Origin: Cycas panzhihuaensis
Lineage: Eukaryota; Cycadophyta
Direction: 5' to 3'
Assembly (NCBI GenBank): GCA_023213395.1
Contig: CM041465.1
Location: 147,939,741-148,003,740, forward strand
DNA length: 64,000 nt
Notes under the pieces: model-generated
Databases searched by the model: none
Told to the model about the DNA's origin: nothing
Seen by the model: the letters and a program-made list of their open reading frames with translations, nothing else
Position numbers and translations under genes: made by a program
Shown: piece after piece, positions 55,651-64,000 of the stretch
How positions within the stretch are numbered: position 1 is the stretch's first letter
Layout of the letters: each line of letters begins with the position of its first letter

Positions 55651-57710
55651 CTATAGTACCCTCACTCTGCTATAATAATGTTATCAAGTATGATGTTCAG
55701 ATTCTAAAATTTGGGGGGGGGGGGGACAGGCATAAATTACTCCAAATGTTAGAAGCTAACAATAGAGCCTTGGAGGATACAAGTTGTGACTCTGAACAAA
55801 TGAGTGCACATCCAGCACCATCTTTTGAAGATAACAATGTTGACAAAGGCAAAGCCATTATAGAAGAACCATCCTCTCCACCTTCAGTTGACAAAGGCAA
55901 AACAGTGGTAGAAGGACCATCTTCCTCAGGCACATCAACATCCTCCTTACAAAATAATCATTTTAACGAGTATGATGAGAACCAAGAAGTTGGAGAAATG
56001 AGGACATCATTCCCAACTCGAGGATCTTGAGAAGCTCGCCAGCTCAATAAGGGCATACGATCAGATGAGGTGGGTAAAACTGGCACTCAAAGTGCCCATA
56101 GAACAAGGATGTAGGAATCATTATATACTGAGCTTGAACTAGCAGAATTGCACCTTACTCTTAATGAAGAGCCCTTAACGTACCAAGAAGCTATAAATCA
56201 TAGAGCTTGGAGAAACGCTATGAACGAAGAGTACCAATCTCTTATCAAGAACGGTACATGGAAGCTCATTGATCTACCACTTGGTAGAAAGGTAGTTCAA
56301 AATAAATGGGTGTTCAAAAACAAATATAGATTAGATGGCACCCATGAAAAACACAAGGTGAGGTTGGTAGCCAAAAGATTTACACAAAGGGAAGGCATCG
56401 ACTATACTAAAGTCTTTGAACCTACAACCAAGTGGCCTACAATTAGAACTCTTGTGGCCTTGGTTGCTTAACAGGGTTGGAAAATCCACCAACTCGATAT
56501 TAAGACTATGTTTCTTAATGGAGATCTTGGAAGAAATTTACATGGCTCAGCCAGAAGGATATGAGATCGAAAGTCAAGAGCATAAGGTTTGCAGGCTCAG
56601 AAAGTCCTTATATGGTCTCAAACAAGCCCCTCGCGCTTGGTTTACCAAGTTGTCTGAAAGGATGAGGCAACTTGGATACAAGGTTTGTGACTATCAAGAT
56701 ATTGATGCAATGTTGTTCATCAAGTGCCTTAAGGATAAAGTTACTTATCTCATAATCTTTGTGGATGACATGCTAGTAATGGGTAATAGTGAACATGCAA
56801 TAAGCCAGCTAAAAAAGGACCTTGGCAAAACGTTCGAATTGTCTGACCTCGGTTTGAAGAAATATTACTTGGGAATTGAAGTAACATAAAAGAATGGAAA
56901 AATTTTCCTCTCCCAAAAAAAATACATCAACGATCTTCTAACCAAGTTTTAGTTAGAAGATGCTCAACCAGTGATGTTACCTATGGATCCTAACACGAAA
57001 CTCTCAATTGAATGTGACACTAGGGAGGCAGACGCAACACTCTATAGGAAACTTATAGCTAGTCTCATCTATACTACCAATACAAGGCCAGATATTATAT
57101 ACTTTATCAGCATTCTTGCTCGTTATATGACAAATCCTAAGCAGAATCATTGGCAGGTAGCAGTGCGAGTGTTAAGATACCTTAAAAGGACCAGCAAATA
57201 TGGTCAGTTGTATAAACCTAATTTAGACTTCAAGCTTTCTGCATACACAGACTCAGACTTTGCAGGAGATAAAGATACAAGAAGATCTATGTTTAGGTAT
57301 GTAACGTTTCTTAGAACAATACCAATATCATAGAGATCCAGACGGCAGAAATAATTGGAAATTCAACTATTGAAGCTGAATACATTACTGCTTCTAAGAC
57401 CAGTAAAGAGGTGATATGGCTAAGAAAATTATTGGAAACATTGAATATCACCCAAACAAGTCCTATGAGTCTTCATATGGATAATCAATCAGCAATCTGT
57501 ATGGCAAAAAATCCTGTATTTTATGATCATACCAAATACATAAGTACGAAAGTCCATAGGATTAGGGAACTTATTCATGACGGCACAATTCAATTAGATT
57601 ACTGTCCCACAGCATATCAAGTGGCTGATATCTTCACTAAACTGCTGCAAAGGGTGAAGTTTGAACAGTTCCGAAGGCAGCTCGGCCTTAAGGCCTTCAT
57701 CTTCGATTAA
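55651..57710 (+). pseudogene. copia-10 linker, reverse transcriptase and RNase H
   Basis: A linker with a 13-G run (about 55,713-55,725) and two VDKGK repeats precedes RT. RT begins at about 56,150 (YQEAINHRAWRNAMNEEYQS), continues through QNKWVFKNKY, RLVAKRFTQREGIDY, a stop and one frame change around QLDIKTMFLNGDL, then YGLKQAPRAWF and catalytic FVDDM (about 56,758-56,772). RNase H at 56,971-57,333 has LIYTTNTRPDI and YTDSDFAGD. After a frame change, 57,411-57,710 keeps MDNQSAICMAKNPVFYDHTK and the final ADIFTKLL. Catalytic residues are mostly intact, so this RT is among the better ones here. Confidence 0.85.
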
Positions 57711-58157
57711 TCAAAGAAGATGGCAACAGAATCACCATACTCTATTCTCTTCATGAAAACCCCTTGTGGGTGCGGAAGAATAAGAGTAAGTTTCTGCTCT
57801 ATCCTCTTTGTGAAAACCCCATGTGGGCACGGAAGGATAAGGGTTGTACTTGTTTTAGAAAATCAGAACCTGTGAAAACCTAAAAAGGCATAGGGGATGA
57901 CCAAACAGTATATGGAGACTTAGCAGATTAAGATGCACATTTAAGCTACTTGGCTATCAAGCTACATCAAAGAGCCACCTTAGCCATTTTGATTTATAAA
58001 AAGGGTTATAGATCTTAGAAAGTTCGTGGGTTTTTATTTTCTATGAGGGTTTTCCTACAAAAGTGTCATTTAAAATTTTAATGTAATAATGAGACTCAAA
58101 TAAAGACTTCACAGAATAGATTTTCTGAAAATGACCTTCCACCATTAAAGGGGGGAT
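57711..58157 (+). other. copia-10 3' UTR with 48-bp duplication and polypurine tract
   Basis: A 48-bp unit (CTCTAT(T/C)CTCTT...) is repeated at 57,740-57,787 and 57,797-57,844 with about seven differences. The region ends in AAAGGGGGGAT (58,147-58,157), the polypurine tract. Confidence 0.75.
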
Positions 58158-58466
58158 TGAAAGAGGTCAATGTATCAATGTCATTTGTGTAGATTAATTA
58201 TGTGACCTTAGGATATATTATTAACATTACTCTTTTAATGAAATGTACTTTATATGCATTTAGATGTAATTTCGGGTTTATGTCATTAGGCGGGAAAATC
58301 CTAACCATAATGCTCACCCTCAATAATAAAAGGTAAAATCTCAAGAAGGGAGTCATTATTCATTCTCACCTCGAAGCTTGCTCTCATATATTATTTCTTC
58401 TTTTTCATTCTCCATTGCCATTGTGTGCATGTGAGTGATTTATCTCCTAGATCCATCCTTCCTTCA
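58158..58466 (+). repeat. copia-10 3' LTR
   Basis: It pairs with 50,485-50,789. It ends TTCCTTCA; the copia-9 frame resumes directly afterwards. Confidence 0.85.
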
Positions 58467-58707
58467 TATTGATAGCTTCATTTACCTCACTAATACTAGG
58501 CTTGGTATTAGTTATGATGTTGGTGTTGTAGCTCATTTTATGAGTACTTAATTTATCTCTCATAAGAAGATAGTAAAGCATAAATTGAGGTATGTCAAAG
58601 GCACTATTAGATTTAGACTCTTATTTTTTAAAGCTTATGAGTTCTAGATGCATGGTTATACCAACTAAGATTTAGCTGGAGATGTTGATAATGTAACCAA
58701 ACAATTC
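58467..58707 (+). pseudogene. copia-9 RNase H fragment after copia-10
   Basis: It encodes DSFIYLTNTRLGISYDVGVV, then AHFMST, LRYVKGTIRFRL and D*DLAGDVDN, the copia RNase H approach and ADSD region. It continues the frame left at 50,484 and is cut at about 58,707 by gypsy-11. Confidence 0.75.
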
Positions 58708-58934
58708 TGTTACTGAAGAATAAAGCCAGATAATTGAGCACGCCAGTGACACTGAATAGTCAAATAATTAGTTTATATTGAATTGAATGAGAATTAATTG
58801 TACATATTACTTTTGGGGTCCAATTTATATAAAGAGTGTGGCCTTTTCACGAAAGGTTATGTCCTTTTAATGACACTTATTTACTTAAATAAATGATAAT
58901 TAACCCCTTTAATGAGGTTCATAATAATTCCTCA
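58708..58934 (-). repeat. gypsy-11 probable 3' LTR
   Basis: The boundary on the left is where copia-9 coding stops and TGTTACTG starts. On the right it is TTCCTCA (TGAGGAATT on minus) just after the chromodomain stop. No partner in the window, so the ends are provisional. Confidence 0.5.
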
Positions 58935-60344
58935 TTCTTAAGATGTTTCGTCCACAAAACTTTCATTTCTCAAATTAGGATGAAGTTTGATAAAATCAGA
59001 GGATTCCTAGGAAGCATCTTCGAGAGGCAACTGTTTCCATTTGATCAAGTATTCTTGAATAGTCTTTTACTATAGCTGACGTTCTCGAACTTCAAGGATA
59101 GCTTCTGGTAATAAGATTAATTTGTCTTCATCTAAGAGGGGCAATTCTGTCTCTACTTGTACATGATTTCCAATTTTATTTTTGAGACATGATACATGAA
59201 ATACATTATGTAATTTAGAAGTTAGAAGTTCTAAGGCACAAGCCACTTCTTCAATTTTCTGTTTAACCTGAAAATGCCCATAAAATTGAGAACTCAATTT
59301 CTTCTTTTGAGATTTTTTTAATAATATTTGCTTATACGATTGCCGTCTCACATAGACCCAATCCCCAACTTTAAATATTCTTTCTATACGGTGTTTATTG
59401 GCTTGTTGTTTCATACAATTCCTTGCTTCTTATAAATTTCATTTTAATATTTGAATTGTGCTTTTTGATTCATGGAGGTAATCATGAACTGTCGAAACAT
59501 TATTATCTTTACTTAACCAATCCTTTAATTGAGTTGGTTGATAGCCGTACAATACCTGATATGGGATCATTTTAATGGATGAATGGTAAGAAGAATTATA
59601 CCAAGCTTCAGCTAAATGTAGCCATTTGACCCACAAATTTTGTTTATCTGCTACATAATTTCGTAAATAATTCTCTAAACTTTTGTTAACCACTTTAGTT
59701 TGTCCATTTGTTTGTGGATGATAACTGGTACTCATATCTAATTTTGTACCCACTTGCCGAAACATTTCTTGCCAAAAATAACTTAAGAATTTGGGATCTC
59801 TATCACTAATAATGGTCTATGGAAATCCATATAATTTGTGAATTTCTTTGACAAATACTTTTGCCATTTGTTGAGATTTATAATTAGATTGAATGGGTAT
59901 AAAGTGAGCAAATTTTGTTAAACGATCCATGATCACATAAATAACATCTTTCCCTTCAAATTTTGGTAAACCGGTAATAAAATCCATGCTAATACTTTCC
60001 CATTTTTGTTGCGGAATAAGAAGAGGCTGGAGCAGTCTAGGAGTAGCAGTACATTCATATTTATTGACTTGGCACACTGTGCATTCAGACACAAGTTTCT
60101 TAATGTCTTTTTTCATTCCCTTCTAGAAAAATGATTGTTTGGCTCGAAGATAAGTTTTATAAAATCCTTCATGACCTATTGTAGGTACTATATGTGCTTC
60201 ATTTAATATCTTGGCACAGAAAGCTGAGTTTGTGCCTACGAATATCTGTTCTTTATACCACAAAATATCATTCTTCCATTCAATTTTGTCTTTTTTTCCT
60301 TGTTGAATTCTTAGAATAAGTTGTTGAATGTTAGGATCTTTCAC
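58935..60344 (-). pseudogene. gypsy-11 integrase and chromodomain
   Basis: The zinc set is intact (NEAHIVPTIGHEGF, CTVCQVNK). The core has SISMDFITGLP and IISDRDPKFLSYFW (both Asp present), but the Glu segment reads NGQTKVVNKSLE, with Lys for the catalytic Glu. ALELLTSKLHNVFHVS and EAILEVRERQL lead to a chromodomain near 58,960-59,085: EYLIKWKQLPLEDAS*E, where the aromatic-cage Trp codon is a stop. Chromodomains direct integration to marked chromatin. This one is truncated by that stop. Confidence 0.8.
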
Positions 60345-61560
60345 ATATTCTTATTGTAATTCCACGATCCACACTGGTTCTATTATTGAAACGGCCTTTA
60401 GCTAAGATTCTGCATTTTCTTCATCTTTCCAAGACAGTGAATCAACCACCACATTATTTTTACCTTTATTATATGTTATATCAAAATCAAATGCTTGAAT
60501 TTTACTTATCCACTTTTGTTGTTCAGGGGATAATTCTTTTTATTTTAATAAATATTGTAAATTGTTATGATCTATTTTGACTATAAATTCACTACCTAAT
60601 AGATATTGACACCATTTAACCAAGGCATGTATAATGGCCAACATTTTCTTATCATAGGTAGATTTGAGAATTTCTCTGTTGTTTAGTTTTCTACTCTCAA
60701 ATATGATAGGTTTACCTTCTTGTAATAGTACTGCACCGATTCCTATTCCTGATGCATCGCATTCTATTATAAAAATTTTAGAAAAATTAGGTGATGTTAG
60801 CATCAGTAACTAGGTCATAATTTGCTTAACTTGTTTGAAACACTTTGTTGCTTCTTCATTCCATTGAAAAGAATCTTTTTTTAATAAACTAGTTAAGGCG
60901 GTTGTTCTCTGTGCATAATTTTTAACAAAACATCGATAATATCCTGTTAATCCTAAAAATCCTCAGAGTTTTGTAATGTTTTTGGGTATTGGACATTCTT
61001 TAATTGCCTTTACTTTCCCTGGGTCAGCTCTAATTCCTTCTTTTGATATAAGATGACCCAAATATTCTATCTCTTTCATTTCAAAATAACATTTTGATTT
61101 ATTAGTATAAAATTTTTGTTCCTTCAATGTGCTCAGTACTTGGTCAAGATGGTTCACGTATTCTTCCTATTATTTACTGAAAATTAATATGTCATCAAAG
61201 AAGACTAAGATAAACTTTCGCAGGAAGAGTTTCAAAACCTAATTCATTATAGTTTGGAATGTGGCCGGAGCGTTGGTTAGGCTAAAGAGCATTACCTTGA
61301 ACTCATAGTGACCATGGTGTGTATTGAAGGTTGTTTTGTACGTATCTTCTGGTTTAATATGAATTTGATGGTAACCTAACTTTAAATCTATTTTTGAAAA
61401 ATATTCTGCTCCATGTAATTTGTCTAGTAGCTCATCGATCATTGGTATAGGAAATTTATTTTTTGTTGTAACTTTATTTAGGGCTCGGTAGTCTATACAC
61501 ATACGATAAGATCCATCTTTTTTCCTTACTAAGATTACAAGAGTTGCAAGCAGGCTTTTA
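60345..61560 (-). pseudogene. gypsy-11 reverse transcriptase and RNase H
   Basis: RT is open at 61,239-61,502 ([20 protein letters not shown], then [14 protein letters not shown]). Then comes a catalytic FFDDILIFS (about 61,185-61,215) and an open part at 60,963-61,157 (IEYLGHLISKEGI). RNase H at 60,540-60,803 reads ECDASGIGIGAVL, TYDKKMLAIIHALVKW and VKIDHNNLQYLL. The Glu of the RNase H motif (usually YDKEMLA) is Lys. Stops at about 61,150-61,240 break the frame. Confidence 0.8.
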
Positions 61561-63307
61561 CTAAGAGTTATTGATCCTATATCTAATAATTTTTATATGA
61601 TTTTTTCAATCTCAACTGATAATTATGTGGTTGTTTATAGGGTCAGATAACAATTGGATTAGTACCTGCTTTTAGCTCAATTTAATGTTCACATTCCCTA
61701 TCCAATGGTAATTCTAATGGAGTATTTTGGAAAAGTTTTTTATTGTTTTAAATAACCTTTTGAAGTTTATTTTCTTGTGTAATTGGCTCAATTTCTACCT
61801 ATATTGAAAAGAGTTGAGCCATCATACCATGGTAGTCTTTCTTGATTAATTTTTCCATTTGTTTATAGGATATTAATTGGCTATTCCCAGGTTTCTCTCC
61901 TTAAAGTATGATAGTTCTCCCATCTTTCTTATATCTCATAAATAATTCTTCAAGATTCATTTCAAAAGTTCCAAAGATCTTAACCACTAACTTCCCAGAA
62001 CAATATCTATTCCACCAACATCCAAAACATAAAAAATTTCTTTAAGAATGACATCGCCAATTGAGATTTTAAGGTTTTCCATCACTCATTCTCCAGATAT
62101 AACTTGGTGCCCCCCAACACTTACTTGAAAAGGTGTCGTTCTAGATGGAAATAGTTTTAAGTATTGAGCTGATATTCTATCAATAAAATTATGAGTACTT
62201 CTAGGATCGATCAAAATCATAATAGCCTGATTTTTAATAAATCCCCGTAGTTTAAGTGTGTTAGACCACTCATAGCTGAGAATGACATTTTTAAGATGTC
62301 CTCCTCTTGGTTATATTGGTACTCCTAATTTTTAATAGTATTTTCTTGGCCATATTCTATATCATCATCTTCTTCAATTTCCTCATTCTCTGCTACAGGG
62401 GATAATTTGATTGTATATAATTGATTTTTCTGACATTTGTGATTAGGTGTCCATTTTTCATCACACCTGAAATAAGGATTCATTTTTTTGTAAATCTGCT
62501 TGCTCGGCTCTTATCCTTTGAAGTAATGGTTTAGTTGATCGAGTAACTCTACTAGGTACTAGACCATGTCATATAGTTGAAGGAGGACTAAAACAAGCAT
62601 AAGGAGGAATATAAGGTCTTGTTCTTGCTTTTCGTAATTCATTGATCTTTCCTTCCTATATTTTGGCAAGTTGTATTACCTTATTCAGATCCTGAGGTTC
62701 TTGAATTTTGATGTCCACTTGGATCTCAATGGTTAAACCATCTATATATAATTGAACATGTCAATTTATAGGAATGTCTTCTAAGACATAACTTAATTTC
62801 ATAAATGTTATATTGTATTCTTCTATAGATCTTGTCTATTTTAATCTTCATAACTCATAATAATAATCACGATTAGATACAGTCTCAAACCGTTCGATGA
62901 ATAAACGCACATTTTTTTTCTAGGTTGGAAGTTGTGCTCAAAAAGAGGTTTGTTTTAGACACGGCCACCATTCATATGCTATTCCATCCATGTGTAGGGT
63001 GGCTAATAGAACTTGCTCTGCTAGCTTAATCTCCATCAAGTGAAAGTAATTTTCCATTTATTGAATCCACACTCTCGGTGCATGTAATTTTTTCTCCATA
63101 CTGAAACATTGTATAGTAATTTTTTCCAACTTTTTCTTTTTCTATGTTTGAATACTTTCTAAGTAGTTAAAATATGCTTGAAAACCTACTATCTTCTGTT
63201 CTTCAGGAGTTAAATTTAAGTATTCATTAAGATGCTTTCTGATAGCCTCATTTTCAAAATTAATCAAAGAAATATGAAGCCTCAACTAATTTCTTGTAGT
63301 TTGATGT
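61561..63307 (-). pseudogene. gypsy-11 gag and protease
   Basis: Gag, in several frames, shows EAIRKHLNEYLNLTPEEQK near the break, KKLHAPRVWIQ, MENYFHLMEIKLAEQVLLAT, DGIAYEWWPC and SIEEYNITFMKLSYVL, the gypsy gag order. A knuckle-like FRCDEKWTPNHKC lies near 62,440-62,480. The protease site reads ILIDPRSTHNFID (about 62,195-62,235), where DSGST is usual, so it is probably dead. An acidic stretch (EENEEIEEDDDIEYG, in part) separates the two. It is cut at 63,307 by the next element. Confidence 0.7.
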
Positions 63308-64000
63308 TGATCCAGGAGGATCTACCATATGTTTATAGGATGCGAAAAATGCTAGACATTGGCATAACTGAAAGCGATATGGCCAAATGGTATCAAAATT
63401 ATATGAAATTTTGTGTAAAGGTAGAATACACATCCCACTAGATGTGTACAAAAGGTGGGGTTCAGAAAATATCATTTGATTAGAGTTCAAGCCTTGTTTT
63501 ACATAAAATTAATCCCCACAGCTAGCAGAAAAAAATAGCAAATACATGTTATTATTAAATGAATAAAAATGTAGCCAAATGACATCTAAATGAGTTAAAA
63601 TTTTGAGGAAGCGGAGAATACATGTGTTCCTATACATGTACCAAATTTTAGCTAAATTGGAGTCTGTTAAGGTCAGTTACAAGCCGCAACGTTTAAGAAT
63701 TACATGAAGGCCACTTAGACAACAAAAAAACATCAAATACATATTATAGTTAAATGAATAAAAATGTAGTCAAATGACATCCAAATAAGTTAAAATTTTG
63801 AGGAAATGGAGGGAACATGCGTTCCTATACGTGTACCAAATTTTAGCCAAATTAGAGTCAGTTAAGATAAGTTACAAGCTACAACTTTTTAAGAATTGCA
63901 TGAAGGCCACTTGGACAACATGCATTTTGGTGGTTAGTGGTTATACTTGCATGATTGCCACTTGTTAAACATGCAATTTTGGTTTCTTTCTATAAATTGA
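63308..64000 (+). repeat. second gypsy-8-family element, 5' LTR (runs off the window)
   Basis: On plus this starts TGATCCAGGAGGATC, the element-strand start of the gypsy-8 LTR, and follows it for 693 bp to the window end. It includes two tandem units (around 63,541-63,720 and 63,725-63,917). By comparison with the 1,052-bp gypsy-8 LTR, about 360 bp remain outside. Orientation is opposite to gypsy-8. It interrupts gypsy-11 gag. Confidence 0.85.

Larger units (their letters stand above)
50485..58466 (+). mobile_element. copia-10, Ty1/copia element with a SMART insert
   Basis: A plus-strand copia. Its LTRs (50,485-50,789 and 58,158-58,466) are about 93% identical by eye. The primer site TGGTATCAGAGCT (50,792-50,804) and polypurine tract AAAGGGGGGAT (58,147-58,157) are intact. 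Gag, protease, integrase, RT and RNase H are all readable. It lies between the RT and RNase H of copia-9; the target duplication is not clean (ATTAG left, TATTG right). A 324-bp mini-LTR element splits its integrase. The 2-kb leader and a duplicated 48-bp unit in the 3' UTR are unusual. Confidence 0.9.
41218..58707 (+). mobile_element. copia-9, Ty1/copia element hosting a nest of insertions
   Basis: A plus-strand copia recovered in four parts. Its 5' LTR is split by gypsy-8: about 41,218-41,495 (TGTTAAAA start, low certainty) and 48,239-48,310 (ends CTCTAACA). The primer site TGGTTTTAGAGCC is at 48,311-48,323. Gag, protease and a truncated RT run to 50,484. The RNase H continues after copia-10 at 58,467 and is cut at 58,707 by gypsy-11. 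The joined frame across copia-10 (..TTLYMQL | DSFIYLTNTRLGISYDVGVV) supports the reconstruction. The 3' end lies outside the window. Confidence 0.7.
58708..63307 (-). mobile_element. gypsy-11, chromodomain-bearing Ty3/gypsy element (5' end lost)
   Basis: A minus-strand gypsy with gag, protease, RT, RNase H, integrase and a C-terminal chromodomain, so a chromovirus. A probable 3' LTR of about 227 bp is at 58,708-58,934 (TGTTACTG ... CCTCA). The gag is broken at 63,308 by a second gypsy-8-type element, so the 5' LTR is outside the window. The insertion lies in copia-9 RNase H. Many stops show age. Confidence 0.85.

Noticed and set aside
55713-55725. G13 run as a programmed frameshift site in copia-10
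   Set aside because: It lies in the integrase-RT linker of a broken gene, and homopolymer length is prone to slippage and sequencing error; no downstream frame logic supports it.
1-64000. CRISPR arrays, operons, tRNA or rRNA genes, riboswitches
   Set aside because: None is visible; repeats are LTRs, microsatellites or tandem units, and the context is plant nuclear DNA.

Overview
This window is plant nuclear DNA, AT-rich and built almost entirely from LTR retrotransposons. Every datable insertion is Ty1/copia, Ty3/gypsy or a small non-autonomous LTR element. The usual plant priming signal, a site complementary to the 3' end of initiator methionine tRNA (TGGTATCAGAGC-like), recurs at the LTR edges. 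I see no intact host gene, no tRNA or rRNA gene, and no bacterial feature. The density and age of the nested insertions suggest a large, repeat-rich seed-plant genome. A gymnosperm is possible, but the sequence alone does not settle the species.

Left third (1-18,000): a decayed Ty3/gypsy element on the minus strand (here gypsy-A) is split into pieces. Its gag and protease lie at 13,713-15,060 and its protease-RT linker at 6,266-6,379 and about 148-277. Two minus-strand copia elements sit inside it: copia-1 (about 278-6,265) and copia-2 (6,380-13,712). Copia-2 keeps a long open reverse transcriptase. A gag/protease remnant of a third copia (copia-3, about 16,690-17,955) follows.

Middle (18,000-41,000): a 59-bp inverted repeat around a CA microsatellite lies at 19,434-19,631. 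Copia-4 (plus, 20,477-31,916) has copia-5 (minus, 25,533-31,853) inserted in its right LTR, with a perfect ATTTG target duplication. Element-6 (plus, 34,738-40,295, perfect AGAAA duplication) has LTRs, primer site and polypurine tract but only a gag-like reading frame. It also carries, in antisense, a fragment of a host SAC-domain phosphoinositide phosphatase gene. Element-6 sits a few hundred bases inside another element (element-7), known only from one LTR and its primer site.

Right third (41,000-64,000): copia-9 (plus) is the host of a deep nest. Gypsy-8 (minus, 41,496-48,233, TTATC duplication, the best-preserved gypsy here) lies in its 5' LTR. Copia-10 (plus, 50,485-58,466) lies at its RT/RNase H boundary. 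Gypsy-11 (minus, chromodomain-bearing, from 58,708) lies in its RNase H. A 324-bp SMART/TRIM-type mini-LTR element sits inside the copia-10 integrase with a perfect GAATA duplication. Gypsy-11 is broken at 63,308 by a second member of the gypsy-8 family in the opposite orientation, which runs off the window.

Nearly all reading frames are inactivated. Many changes are G-to-A on the coding strand (Cys to Tyr in zinc knuckles, Trp to stop, catalytic Asp to Asn, Glu to Lys), as expected from deamination of methylated cytosines in silenced elements. No element appears fully autonomous. LTR identities given below are estimates by eye, not computed alignments.
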